The translations under genes and the position numbers were made by a program. From Pseudaquidulcibacter sp041917055 (GTDB lineage Bacteria; Pseudomonadota; Alphaproteobacteria; Caulobacterales; Aquidulcibacteraceae), in assembly GCA_041917055.1 (NCBI GenBank), contig JAYRYJ010000001.1, positions 248,001 through 312,000 of the forward strand: 64,000 nt of DNA, in the 5' to 3' direction. Shown here piece after piece: positions 27,889 to 36,697 of the stretch (position 1 is the first letter of the stretch; every line of letters begins with the position of its first letter). The notes under the pieces are model-generated. The model worked only from the letters and a program-made list of their open reading frames with translations, was not told the DNA's origin and did not search any database.

Positions 27889-29154
27889 ATGTTGCCGAAT
27901 TCATATTATCATGCGACGGCAAACAGAGACTTCTTTACCTCTCAATTATCTCAAATTCCTGACAATATTGACTTTGCAATAATTGGCGGCGGTTTTACGG
28001 GAATTGGCGCCGCCTTAAAATTGGCAGTTTCACATTCTAATGTGGTTTTATTTGATGGCAATAATATTGGTCAAGGTGCATCAGGGCGAAACGGGGGGCT
28101 GGTTTGCTCAGGTTTTCGCCATGATCAAAAATGGTTCGAAGACAGGATCGGGCTTGAAGGCGCGAAACAGGCATGGGAAATTTCACAATCCGCGAAAGCC
28201 CATTTAACACAATTAATAACAAAATACTCGATTGATGCTGATTTTGAAAAAGGTTTGATTTTCGCGGCCCATAATCAAAGAATGCGCGATTGGCTTATTG
28301 AAGATAGCGAACACCTTTCCAAACACTATGATTATAGTGAAATCGAGTTTTTGGATGCCGCCAAAACCCAAAATGCCCTTTCCACCAAAGCATATTGCGG
28401 GGCAATAATTGATAAAGGCGCGGGACGTATTCACCCGCTAAAATTATTGCTTGGAATGGCAAAGGCGGCGACTTTGGAAGGCGCCAAAATCGTTGAAAAC
28501 TGTCCAATTATTGGCGTCGAAGCCTGTGGAAACCATGTAAAAATTCGAACTGAAAACCGCGAATTTATAGCAAAGAAACTTTTGATTTGCGGCGACGGAT
28601 ATTTGCACAATATAAGCCCGAAAATAGAAGCCAAAATTATGCCAATCGGCAGTTTTGTGATTGCCACAGAACCACTTGAACAATCTCTGCTAAATGAGTG
28701 CGTTGGTGGTATGGACACAAAATTTGTGGTCAATTATTTCCAAATCACCAAAGACAATCGCCTTATTTTCGGCGGCGGGGAAAAATATACGCCCAATTGG
28801 CCGAATGATATTGCATCATTTGTCAAAGCCAATTTATTGAAAATTTATCCGCAATTGCAAAATGCCAAAATCGATTATGCTTGGGGCGGGGCATTAGGTA
28901 TAAGCCCGACCCGACTTCCTTTTATTAATCGAATTTCACCGAATATATACACAGCAGGTGGATATTCCGGGCAAGGCGTGCTTCTGGCGCCATTTTTTGG
29001 TGATATACTGGCGCGCGCGGTTTTGGGTGAATCTGCGGAATTTGAATTTCTATCGAAATTACCCGTTCCCGATTTTCCGGGTGGGCGAATCTTAAGATTT
29101 CCGCTATTGACCGCTGCAATGACTTATTATTCAATCTTGGACAAATTGCCATGA
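27889..29154 (+). CDS. PuuB-like FAD-dependent amine oxidase (gamma-glutamylputrescine oxidoreductase family)
   Basis: About 421 residues from ATG 27889 (an in-frame TTG at 27847 would add 14 residues; homologues begin near SYYHATAN, supporting the shorter form). The FAD dinucleotide motif is FAIIGGGFTGIGAAL, then GQGASGRNGGLVCSG and the C-terminal GGYSGQGVLLAPFFG, all typical of DadA/PuuB-type oxidases. The 4-bp overlap with the GabD-like gene suggests sequential steps: oxidative deamination to an aldehyde, then oxidation to the acid. A PuuD-like hydrolase at 62 kb fits the gamma-glutamylated putrescine route, though no puuA ligase is in the window. Confidence 0.82.
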   Translation: MLPNSYYHATANRDFFTSQLSQIPDNIDFAIIGGGFTGIGAALKLAVSHSNVVLFDGNNIGQGASGRNGGLVCSGFRHDQKWFEDRIGLEGAKQAWEISQSAKAHLTQLITKYSIDADFEKGLIFAAHNQRMRDWLIEDSEHLSKHYDYSEIEFLDAAKTQNALSTKAYCGAIIDKGAGRIHPLKLLLGMAKAATLEGAKIVENCPIIGVEACGNHVKIRTENREFIAKKLLICGDGYLHNISPKIEAKIMPIGSFVIATEPLEQSLLNECVGGMDTKFVVNYFQITKDNRLIFGGGEKYTPNWPNDIASFVKANLLKIYPQLQNAKIDYAWGGALGISPTRLPFINRISPNIYTAGGYSGQGVLLAPFFGDILARAVLGESAEFEFLSKLPVPDFPGGRILRFPLLTAAMTYYSILDKLP

Positions 29155-30590
29155 AATTAAACGACATAAATCTATTAAAAACCCTTTGCCTGATCGATGG
29201 CGAATGGTGCGGTGCGCCTGAAACGAATGTTACCAATCCTGCAAATGGCGCGGTCTTGGCACAGGTTCCGCAAATGGGTGCTAAAGAGACCGAGGAGGCG
29301 ATTAATGCTGCAAATCGCGCCTTGAAACCATGGGGCGCTAAATCCGGAAAAGAAAGAAGCCAAATTTTACGCAAATGGTTTGATCTAATTGTCGCCAATG
29401 CCGATGATTTGGCAATAATCCTTACATCTGAACAAGGTAAACCATTAACAGAGGCAAAGGGCGAAATCCTTTATGCCGCTAGTTTCGTCGAGTTCTTTGC
29501 AGAAGAAGCAAAAAGAATATATGGCACAATTATCCCTGCGCCGACAGCAAATGCAAGAATTTCCGTTATTAAACAGCCGCTTGGCGTCATTGCCGCAATA
29601 ACACCATGGAATTTTCCGGCTGCGATGATTACACGAAAACTTGCACCCGCTTTAGCAGCAGGTTGCACCGCTGTTTGTAAACCGGCAGGTGAAACTCCAT
29701 TAACTGCCTTTGCCTTGGGCGAATTGGCAATGCGCGCGGGTGTTCCAAATGGCGTAATCAATATCATTACTGGCAAAGCCTCAGAAATCGGGGCGACATT
29801 GTGCGAAAGCCCGATAATTCGTGGCCTATCCTTCACTGGTTCAACTGAAGTAGGGCGCATTTTAATGCGCCAATGCGCCAATACCGTCAAAAAACTGGCA
29901 TTGGAACTTGGCGGGAATGCCGCGTTTTTAGTGTTTGACGATGCCGATTTAGAAAAAGCCGCGGATGGCGTAATGGCGTCAAAATTCCGCAACACCGGAC
30001 AGACTTGTGTCTGTGCCAATCGTATTTTTGTTCAATCAGGTGTGCATGATGAATTCATCGCCATATTGAAGAACCGAATTGCTGCTTTAAAAGTCGCCAA
30101 TGGCATGGAAAGCGGCGCGACCCAAGGCCCATTAATTGATGCAAAAGCGGTTCAAAAAGTCATTTCACATATTGATGACGCAAAATCCAAAGGTGGTGAG
30201 GTGGTTTTGGGTGGCGAAGCGCACGAATTAGGTGGTAATTTCTTTAAACCGACGCTTCTGATTGGCGCAAACCAAAATATGGCTTTGGCGCATGAGGAAA
30301 CCTTTGGTCCTCTATGCCCGATTTTCAAATTTGAAACCGAAGAAGAAGGTCTCGCAATGGCGAATGACACCGAATTTGGCCTTGCAAGTTATTTCTTCGC
30401 CAATGACTTGGGCCGCGTTATTCGGGTTTCCGAAGGGTTAGAGGCAGGAATAGTTGGCGTGAACTCGGGCCTTATCTCAAACGAAGTTGCACCTTTTGGC
30501 GGAATCAAACAATCCGGCTTAGGCCGCGAAGGAAGCCAATTCGGCATTGATGAATATGTCGAAATGAAATATATTTATACCCAATTGTGA
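29151..30590 (+). CDS. Succinate-semialdehyde dehydrogenase (GabD-like)
   Basis: A 479-residue aldehyde dehydrogenase. ITPWNFPAAM marks the cofactor site, FTGSTEVGR the Rossmann motif, LELGGNAAF the general-base Glu and NTGQTCVCANR the catalytic Cys (near 286). The sequence is GabD-like throughout (INIITGKASEIGA, FGGIKQSGLGREG). It overlaps the upstream oxidase by ATGA. It should oxidise succinate semialdehyde, or a gamma-glutamylated aminobutyraldehyde, as the second step of amine or GABA degradation feeding the TCA cycle. The two substrates cannot be separated by sequence alone. Confidence 0.88.
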   Translation: MKLNDINLLKTLCLIDGEWCGAPETNVTNPANGAVLAQVPQMGAKETEEAINAANRALKPWGAKSGKERSQILRKWFDLIVANADDLAIILTSEQGKPLTEAKGEILYAASFVEFFAEEAKRIYGTIIPAPTANARISVIKQPLGVIAAITPWNFPAAMITRKLAPALAAGCTAVCKPAGETPLTAFALGELAMRAGVPNGVINIITGKASEIGATLCESPIIRGLSFTGSTEVGRILMRQCANTVKKLALELGGNAAFLVFDDADLEKAADGVMASKFRNTGQTCVCANRIFVQSGVHDEFIAILKNRIAALKVANGMESGATQGPLIDAKAVQKVISHIDDAKSKGGEVVLGGEAHELGGNFFKPTLLIGANQNMALAHEETFGPLCPIFKFETEEEGLAMANDTEFGLASYFFANDLGRVIRVSEGLEAGIVGVNSGLISNEVAPFGGIKQSGLGREGSQFGIDEYVEMKYIYTQL

Positions 30591-30597
30591 TTGAGGG

Positions 30598-30660
30598 ATG
30601 CGGGCTTGCAAAGTCCCGTGCTTTGCACGCCATCTGCAAGAGACTTGAGATGTCTATACC
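30598..30660. repeat. Degenerate fragment of family C core
   Basis: GCGGGCTTGCAAAGTCCCGTG and the following GCTTTGCACGC resemble the central hairpin of C1/C2 (GGGCTTGTAAAGCCC with a GCGC-rich loop), and GAGACTTGAGATGTC resembles its decayed partner arm. Family arms are absent. The rest of the 30591-30736 gap shows nothing. Confidence 0.4.
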
Positions 30661-30736
30661 GCGCGGCGCAGGGTAAGAACAATATTTCAATTGGTCAAGT
30701 GCGTAATTTCGCTAGCAGCGCCAATAAATGTGGGAT

Positions 30737-31507
30737 TCAAGGCTTTCTGTGCTTCCCAAAGTGTGCGCAGACTAATTCAATCGCTTGATGCAAATAGGCT
30801 TGGGAATATTGATGGGTTGGGTGGACGGAATCGGTTTCGTCAAAACTGTGTGTTGCCGTTGGGAATGAAGTGACCTCAATTTCAATATGGTCGCGCCTTA
30901 ATTTTTCGACAGCACGTTTTGCCAATGCGTCACCGGTTACCATGTCACGACCACCGACAATGACATGGGTCGGAATATTATATTTCCAGCCTTTGGAATA
31001 AGAATAAGAACCAATTCCGCACCAAGGATAAATGCAAAACAAAGATTTTAATTGTAAAAGCATTTTGGTCCAGTCAAAATCGATGCGCGCATGTCGCGGA
31101 ATTTCATCGGCAATCGCAACTGCATCCATCAAACACCAACCACCATGCGACCAGCCAATAGCGTGCAAATCGCCTTGGTCGATAAAATCAAATTGTTTTG
31201 ACCATTCCATCGCCGCCGCCAAATCCCCAACGCGTTCGCATGCATGTAATTGCAGGCCGGTGCAAACCGTCATTCGCGCTTCAACATCATTAATATGGCG
31301 GGGCGCGAAACTATCGATGATTATGCTGACAAATCCTTTTTCCTTCAAGGCTTCCGCATATGGGGTTTGCGGAACATCGGCGCGACCGCAGCCATGCACC
31401 ATGAATACGCACGGAAAGGGCCCTTTTCCATTTGGGCGCACCATTTTAAAATAGGGTGCAAATCGCGCCAATCGCGCATCTAGACTTTCAATCGGCAATC
31501 GTTTCAT
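30737..31507 (-). CDS. Dienelactone-hydrolase-like alpha/beta hydrolase
   Basis: A 256-residue alpha/beta hydrolase. VFMVHGCGRADVPQTPYA forms the oxyanion region, AIGWSHGGWCLMDA carries the nucleophile Ser, VGGRDMVTGD the acid and FPTATHSFDE the His, so the triad is complete. The layout matches the dienelactone hydrolase family, but the nucleophile is Ser rather than the classical Cys. There is no signal peptide. The substrate is unknown and the gene stands alone. Confidence 0.8.
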   Translation of the reverse strand: MKRLPIESLDARLARFAPYFKMVRPNGKGPFPCVFMVHGCGRADVPQTPYAEALKEKGFVSIIIDSFAPRHINDVEARMTVCTGLQLHACERVGDLAAAMEWSKQFDFIDQGDLHAIGWSHGGWCLMDAVAIADEIPRHARIDFDWTKMLLQLKSLFCIYPWCGIGSYSYSKGWKYNIPTHVIVGGRDMVTGDALAKRAVEKLRRDHIEIEVTSFPTATHSFDETDSVHPTHQYSQAYLHQAIELVCAHFGKHRKP

Positions 31508-31583
31508 TGGCTTCCCTGACGTCTGTATTTAAGAATGCGCAAGCGAAACTTGCAAGATGCTGCACTGCAAAATAAGTTGTGAT

Positions 31584-32054
31584 TTAATCGATTGCCACAC
31601 TGCGCGGCGTTTTTACTGCGCGCATGGCAATTGCCGTATTAACCCGCGCCACATTCGGCAATTTTGTCAGGACTTCGCGGTGGATTCGTTCCAAATCGGC
31701 AATATCGCGCGCGCCAATGCGCAATAAATAATCACTTTCCCCCGTCATAAGCCATGATTCCAATATTTCGGGGGTGCTGCGTACTTTTTGTTCAAATGAA
31801 GTTAAATCCTTGTCGGTTTGTGCGCCAAGTGAAATTGAAACAAAAACATTAAGCGTGAATCCAAGTTTTGCAGCATCTATATCGCACGAAAAATTGCGAA
31901 TAATGCCGTCATTCTCAAGACGCTCAATGCGTCGTCGGCACGCGCTTTCGGATATTGATAAGTCAGTCGCTAGTTGCGCGACACTTATTCGTCCATTTTT
32001 TTGTAAAGTGCGCAAGATTGCGCGGTCATTTTTGTCAATTACGCCCGATTCCAC
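31584..32054 (-). CDS. Lrp/AsnC-family regulator (AldR-type)
   Basis: A 156-residue Lrp/AsnC regulator: an N-terminal winged HTH (ISVAQLATDLSISESACRRR, residues about 19-38) and a C-terminal RAM/ligand domain. The start is GTG at 32054 with GGAGG upstream. It is divergent from ald with a 126-base shared regulatory region. AldR-type Lrp proteins beside ald activate it in response to alanine, so direct control of the neighbour is the likely role. Confidence 0.9.
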   Translation of the reverse strand: MESGVIDKNDRAILRTLQKNGRISVAQLATDLSISESACRRRIERLENDGIIRNFSCDIDAAKLGFTLNVFVSISLGAQTDKDLTSFEQKVRSTPEILESWLMTGESDYLLRIGARDIADLERIHREVLTKLPNVARVNTAIAMRAVKTPRSVAID

Positions 32055-32180
32055 CGTAATATTCCTCCAATACGCAATAATCCACCCAATTACACCGATT
32101 TGTCAATCATTTTGGTGGGGAAGCGCCGCATTTTTCATGATAGCAATATAGATATTGTGACTTTCGATAGGGAGACAAAA

Positions 32181-33272
32181 ATGAAAATAGGCGTTCCAAA
32201 GGAAATTAAACCACAAGAGAATAGAGTTGGCGCAACCCCCGGAACAGTATCGCAATTAGTTGCGGCGGGTCATGAAGTTTTTGTCGAAACAAATGCCGGT
32301 GCCGGAATTGGCGAAAGCGATGAAGCCTTCATTAAAGCTGGCGCAAAAATTTTGGGCGACGCCGATGCTGTCTTTGACGCCGCTGAAATGATTGTCAAAG
32401 TCAAAGAGCCGCAAATGATTGAATGCGCGCGCCTTAAACCCCATCATATTCTTTTCACTTATCTTCATCTTGCGCCGGACCCCGAACAGGCAAAGGCATT
32501 GATGAAATCCGGCTGCACCGCAATTGCCTATGAAACCGTAATCGGCAAAGATGGCGGCCTGCCATTACTTGCCCCCATGAGTGAAGTTGCAGGGCGCATG
32601 GCAACACAGGTCGGCGCGCATTGCCTTTTAAAACCGCAAGGCGGTCTTGGCAAATTAATGGGCGGTGTTCCAGGTGTTGCGCCCGCAAAAGTCGTTATTT
32701 TGGGCGCCGGTGTCGCAGGTCTTAATGCCGCCGAAATCGCGCATGGAATGCGCGCTGATGTAACCATTTTTGACCGAAATAAAGCCGCCTTAGTCAAAAT
32801 CGACCAATTATTCCACGGCATGGTGACCACACTTATGAGCACACCACAAGCAGTCGAAGACGCGGTTTTTGAAGCGGATTTGATAATCGGTGCTGTCCTT
32901 ATTCCCGGTGCATCTGCACCTAAATTAGTGACGCGCGCAATGCTGCCTAAAATGAAAAAAGGCGCTGTATTGGTCGATATTTCGATTGACCAAGGCGGGT
33001 GCTTTGAAACTTCGCGCCCGACCACGCATTCTGAACCGACTTATGTTATTGATGATGTTGTTCATTATTGCGTCGCAAATATGCCGGGTGCCGCGCCTTT
33101 GACCTCTACTTATGCTTTGAATGCAGTTACCGCGCCTTATATGTTGGCATTGGCAAATAAAGGCGTTGATAAGGCCTTTGCCGATGACGCGGGCCTTGCA
33201 GAAGGCCTAAACGTACGCGGCGGCGAAATAACACATGCGGCTGTGAAAGAGGCGCTAATCGGCAAAATCTGA
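32181..33272 (+). CDS. ald: Alanine dehydrogenase
   Basis: A 363-residue NAD-dependent L-alanine dehydrogenase (pyruvate + NH3 + NADH <-> alanine). Motifs: MKIGVPKEIKPQENRVG, the substrate Lys/His region YLHLAPDPEQ, the nucleotide-binding VILGAGVAGLNAAEIAHGM and VDISIDQGGCFETSRPTTH. The ATG at 32181 with GGGAG upstream is preferred to an in-frame ATG 81 bases earlier, since homologues start MKIGVPKE. Control by the divergent Lrp-type regulator is likely. Confidence 0.96.
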   Translation: MKIGVPKEIKPQENRVGATPGTVSQLVAAGHEVFVETNAGAGIGESDEAFIKAGAKILGDADAVFDAAEMIVKVKEPQMIECARLKPHHILFTYLHLAPDPEQAKALMKSGCTAIAYETVIGKDGGLPLLAPMSEVAGRMATQVGAHCLLKPQGGLGKLMGGVPGVAPAKVVILGAGVAGLNAAEIAHGMRADVTIFDRNKAALVKIDQLFHGMVTTLMSTPQAVEDAVFEADLIIGAVLIPGASAPKLVTRAMLPKMKKGAVLVDISIDQGGCFETSRPTTHSEPTYVIDDVVHYCVANMPGAAPLTSTYALNAVTAPYMLALANKGVDKAFADDAGLAEGLNVRGGEITHAAVKEALIGKI

Positions 33273-33392
33273 TTATTGGAAAATCGTTAAGACCTTTAGC
33301 GGCAAGATAAAATGTATTTGGTCTTTGTTTGAGATTTTTTGTGAATGAAGGTCTTTATGAACCTAGCAGATTCGCACAATTATTTTGCCTGG

Positions 33393-33790
33393 TTGAACCG
33401 CTTTTGTTTTTGTATTATTTTTCTTTTTTGCCGAAATGGGATTTCGGGCGCAAAAGAAAGTGCAAGTGTATTGCGTGCGGTTTGGGCTTGTAAAGCCCCG
33501 CGCTACGCGCGCCTATCGGTAAAGGGCTTGACAAGCCCAAACCGCACACTTGATGATTTCAAAATAATTATAGCATTATTTCAATAACATGCGACAAATT
33601 TACCGGTCGAAAATGAGGGGCACGGACAAAGAGCGAAGCGTCCCTTGACGCTCATTTTCGGGCAAAAACAATAGAACTTTCTTTTGCGCCGGAAACACAG
33701 TTTCGGCAAAAAAGAAAATAAAACAAAAACAAAAAAACGTTTCGATTAAAGTGAATAATTTTGTGAATCTAATAGGGGCAAAAAAAGACT
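33393..33790. repeat. Family C palindromic repeat, copy C2 (with nested B-type hairpin)
   Basis: The left arm (GAACCGCTTTTGTTTTTG, T-rich, GCCGAAATGGGATTTCGGGC, CAAAAGAAAG) pairs with the right arm (CTTTCTTTTGCGCCGGAAA, TTTCGGCAAAAAAGAAAA, ACGTTTCGATTAAA). Inside, 33475-33547 is a 24-bp stem (GTGCGGTTTGGGCTTG against CAAGCCCAAACCGCAC) with a GCGCTACGCGC loop, and 33607-33662 is a B-type hairpin containing CCCTTGACGCTC. The tail GTGAATCTAATAGG matches C1 and C3. A further hairpin, GGGCAAAAA/TTTTTGCCC, follows at 33775-33810. No gene is seen between ald and accA. Confidence 0.75.
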
Positions 33791-33917
33791 CTCATCTATT
33801 GTTTTTGCCCAGGTAACACCAATCCAGTGTCTTCGCTTCTGAAATTAGAAAAGCAAGCCTAGATGTCTAAAAGCAATTTTTGCTTGCCCTCGGGTAAATT
33901 CGGTTTTATTGCGGGGC

Positions 33918-34883
33918 ATGGCAAGCACAAATTATCTAGATTTTGAAAAGCCGATTGCCGAGCTTGAAAAGAAAATCGACGAATTAATGGCAGCAGCAGC
34001 GGCGGGAACTGGCGCGAATGTGCGTGCCGAAATCACCAAATTGCGCGAAAAGTCCAATAAAGCATTGGCGGACCTATATTCCAATCTCGATCCTTGGAAA
34101 AAAACTAAAGTGGCGCGCCACCCGGATCGCCCGCATTTTCAAGACTATATTGACGCATTAATTAAAGACTGGACGCCATTAGCTGGTGATCGTGCTTTCG
34201 GTGACGATGATGCGATTTTGGGCGGCCTTGGTCGTTTTAAAAAGCGCCCTTGCGTAATTTTGGGTCACGAAAAAGGTCGCACTACTGAAGAAAGATTGAA
34301 GCACAATTTCGGCATGGCGCGCCCCGAAGGCTATCGCAAAGCAATTCGCTTGATGGATATTGCCGATAAATTCCGCATTCCCGTCATTTCATTAGTCGAT
34401 ACTGCGGGTGCGTTCCCGGGCCTTGATGCTGAGGCGCGCGGACAAGCAGAGGCCATAGCACGTTGCACGGAACGTTGTTTAACACTTGGCGTGCCAATGA
34501 TTTCGGTAATTACCGGCGAAGGCGGAAGTGGTGGGGCTGTCGCAATTGCGAGTGCGAATTCGGTTTTAATGCTGCAAAATTCTATTTATTCAGTGATTTC
34601 GCCAGAGGGTGCGGCTTCAATCCTTTATCGATCTTCAGACAAAGCCAAAGACGCAGCAGTGTCAATGAAAATCACCGCTAATGATTTGAAAGAAATGGGT
34701 GTAATCGACGATATTATTGACGAACCCGTCGGCGGTGCACATAGACATCAAGCCAGCGTCATTGATGCGGTTGGCAAAGCAATCGAAAAAGAACTTTCGA
34801 AATTGGAAAAACTAAGCGGCACCGAATTAAAACAACATCGCCGCGAAAGATTCCTAAAAATCGGACGTTCTTTGGCGAGTTAA
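33918..34883 (+). CDS. accA: Acetyl-CoA carboxylase carboxyltransferase alpha subunit
   Basis: About 321 residues beginning MASTNYLDFEKPIAELEKKI, the usual AccA N-terminus with its coiled-coil start. The carboxyltransferase core shows ISLVDTAGAFPG, GEGGSGGAVAIASAN and SVISPEGAASILYR. With AccD it transfers CO2 from carboxybiotin to acetyl-CoA for fatty acid synthesis. The ATG at 33918 is chosen because it matches homologues; a TTG nine bases upstream is in frame. It is followed within 4 bases of the stop by repeat D2 and then by a strong terminator. Confidence 0.96.
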   Translation: MASTNYLDFEKPIAELEKKIDELMAAAAAGTGANVRAEITKLREKSNKALADLYSNLDPWKKTKVARHPDRPHFQDYIDALIKDWTPLAGDRAFGDDDAILGGLGRFKKRPCVILGHEKGRTTEERLKHNFGMARPEGYRKAIRLMDIADKFRIPVISLVDTAGAFPGLDAEARGQAEAIARCTERCLTLGVPMISVITGEGGSGGAVAIASANSVLMLQNSIYSVISPEGAASILYRSSDKAKDAAVSMKITANDLKEMGVIDDIIDEPVGGAHRHQASVIDAVGKAIEKELSKLEKLSGTELKQHRRERFLKIGRSLAS

Positions 34884-34886
34884 TAA

Positions 34887-34958
34887 TAGCGCATTTCCCG
34901 CTTTAGCTGACCCGGATGCCTCCGCAATTTTGGTTCAGCTAAAACGGGAAATGCGCTA
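34887..34958. repeat. Family D MITE-like element, short copy D2
   Basis: A 72-bp palindrome whose arms TAGCGCATTTCCCGCTTTAG and TAAAACGGGAAATGCGCTA pair over about 24 bp with one mismatch, enclosing CCCGGATGCCTCCGCAATTTTGG in two parts. Compared with D1 it lacks the internal 89 bases. The outermost bases are TA at both ends. Confidence 0.75.
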
Positions 34959-34973
34959 GGTTTGATTTAAATC

Positions 34974-35009
34974 AAAAATGCCGGAATCAAAGTGATTCCG
35001 GCATTTTTT
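34974..35009. terminator. Bidirectional rho-independent terminator
   Basis: A perfect 16-bp stem, AAAAATGCCGGAATCA with TGATTCCGGCATTTTT, and a 3-base AAG loop. The T-runs on both strands let it end accA (plus) and the DUF2892 gene (minus). Confidence 0.9.
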
Positions 35010-35023
35010 GTCAATTTTGAAAA

Positions 35024-35251
35024 TTAAGAATCTTTTTTAGCAGGGCAAGTATTAAGGCCGATTAATGGATAAAGCGGGCAGAATTTTAGTGCCGCAGTGC
35101 CAAGCATCACAAGACCCACAACCAATAAAACCCAATGCAAGGCACCTTCACCACTTAGGCCAACCAGACCCGGTTTTAAGCCGATAACAGCTAAAACAGC
35201 GCCTAAAACAAAGCGCAAAATACGATCTATCCCACCAACATTCGCTTTCAT
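35024..35251 (-). CDS. DUF2892 membrane protein (YgaP transmembrane-like)
   Basis: About 75 residues from ATG 35251, preceded by GGAG; two further in-frame ATGs lie 12 and 18 bases upstream. The sequence MKANVGGIDRILRFVLG, two hydrophobic segments and CPLYPLIGLNTC near the end define DUF2892. Two cysteines flank the last turn. It is an inner-membrane protein of unknown function that often occurs near rhodanese or thiol-related genes, none of which is present here. Confidence 0.88.
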   Translation of the reverse strand: MKANVGGIDRILRFVLGAVLAVIGLKPGLVGLSGEGALHWVLLVVGLVMLGTAALKFCPLYPLIGLNTCPAKKDS

Positions 35252-35377
35252 TTTTGTCTCCATATTCATTCCTGACCAAATTAGTCGGAAATTAAAATAT
35301 TCGAAAATTATTATATGTCAATGCAAACAAGGTGCGACAAATTCGCAATAAGGGCAATCTAATTTTTGATAATTGGC

Positions 35378-35737
35378 TTATGCCGCCATTACTTTTTCAA
35401 CTTCGGCAACTAATTCGCGAAGGTGAAACGGCTTTGACAAAACTTTCGCCTTGGTAGGCGCTTGATTTGCAGGGTTTAATGCCACGGCCGCAAAGCCGGT
35501 TATAAAGACAATGCGCATTTCGGGATAAAATTCTGCTGCCTTGCGCGCAAGTTCGACCCCATCAATGCCGGGCATAACAATATCTGTAAGCAATAAATCA
35601 TAAATTGAAGTTTTTAACGCCTCAATTGCTTCTTCGCCGTCGGGGAAATCATCGACTTCGTGGCCGGCTTTTACCAATGCGCCCGCTAAGAATGTGCGCA
35701 AACTATCATCATCTTCGGCTAATAAAATGCGCGCCAT
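35378..35737 (-). CDS. cpdR: Response regulator CpdR
   Basis: A 119-residue single-domain receiver beginning MARILLAEDDDSLRTFL, almost the CpdR consensus. Phosphoacceptor Asp52 is in LLLTDIVMPG, with Thr in FITGFA and Lys101 in LSKPFHL. In Caulobacter, unphosphorylated CpdR delivers substrates to ClpXP and controls the cell cycle; the CckA-ChpT phosphorelay supplies phosphate. The next gene over (divergent) is the N-formylglutamate amidohydrolase-like gene, an arrangement I associate with other alphaproteobacteria. AGAGGA precedes the ATG. Confidence 0.9.
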   Translation of the reverse strand: MARILLAEDDDSLRTFLAGALVKAGHEVDDFPDGEEAIEALKTSIYDLLLTDIVMPGIDGVELARKAAEFYPEMRIVFITGFAAVALNPANQAPTKAKVLSKPFHLRELVAEVEKVMAA

Positions 35738-35836
35738 TTGATTCCTCTGATAATCTTCCTAAAAAATACGTGATTCTTGCAAATCCGGTTTGACTTTTTA
35801 TTCAATAGACTGCTTTTGGTTAAGAAACCTTTCACT

Positions 35837-36697
35837 ATGCAAAAAACCGTGCTGCCATTTGTTTTTAAAGAACAATCAATTTTGAAAACACCTATTATGG
35901 TCACGGTTCCGCATTGCGGGCGTTATTATCCACCGGAATTATTGAGTGCCACAAATTTGGATTCTAAACAGATTCGCGGTGCAGAAGATTTTTATGTTGA
36001 TGAATTGTCAAAAGACGCGCCAAACTTAGGGATTGATTTTCTCTATGCCAATATTGCGCGCGCTTTTATTGATTTGAACCGCAGTGAAACTAGCCTTGAT
36101 GACAAATTAATCGACGGCCTTAACAATCACAAAATGGATGAAATGGCGCGTGGCGGACAGGGAATTATTCCACGAATTCTGCCTGGAAATCTGCGCATTA
36201 TGAACCAAAAAATCCCTTTATCAGAGGCATTGCAGCGGATTGAAAAGTATTTTAGACCTTATCATGATAGAATTAGAAGAAATTTGGCACGAATATCATC
36301 AAAATTTGGGACTTATTTATTAATCGATATGCATTCAATGCCCAATTCGGCACTGGGTAATGATAGTGCAGATATAATTATCGGTGATAATTTTTCGCGT
36401 TCTTGCGATAAAGACTTAAGTGCGGCGGCTTTGGCTTATTTCCGCGAAAAAGGCTTCAAAACTCGTGCCAATCGTCCTTATGCCGGCGGATATACCACTC
36501 AAAACTATTCAGACCTTTTTGACAAGCGCAACGTAATTCAAATTGAAATCAATCGCAGCTTATATATGGACGAGGAAACACTTGAAAAGACTGAAGAATT
36601 TGAGCATATAACGACCTTAGTCGGCAGATTTTTTGAACTTATGATTAATGAAATGACGGAAAAGACCTATGAATCAACAAAATGGCAAAATTTTTGA
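35837..36697 (+). CDS. N-formylglutamate amidohydrolase-like protein
   Basis: About 286 residues from ATG 35837; an in-frame TTG at 35777 would add 20 residues with no clear RBS. VTVPHCGRYYPPELL at the N-terminus and LLIDMHSMPNSALGN in the middle are family signatures (zinc ligands H and D/H). IQIEINRSLYMDEET near the end is also typical. The family deformylates N-formylglutamate in histidine breakdown, but no hut genes are nearby. It overlaps the Trm112-like gene by 29 bases. Confidence 0.82.
   Translation: MQKTVLPFVFKEQSILKTPIMVTVPHCGRYYPPELLSATNLDSKQIRGAEDFYVDELSKDAPNLGIDFLYANIARAFIDLNRSETSLDDKLIDGLNNHKMDEMARGGQGIIPRILPGNLRIMNQKIPLSEALQRIEKYFRPYHDRIRRNLARISSKFGTYLLIDMHSMPNSALGNDSADIIIGDNFSRSCDKDLSAAALAYFREKGFKTRANRPYAGGYTTQNYSDLFDKRNVIQIEINRSLYMDEETLEKTEEFEHITTLVGRFFELMINEMTEKTYESTKWQNF

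Noticed and set aside
30152..30370. Antisense frames inside the GabD-like and ald genes (also 32528-33025)
   Set aside because: Both lie opposite strongly conserved enzymes and lack start signals.
33345..33587. 80-codon frame after ald
   Set aside because: It reads across the left arm and core of repeat C2; similar peptides appear at C1 only because the DNA repeats.
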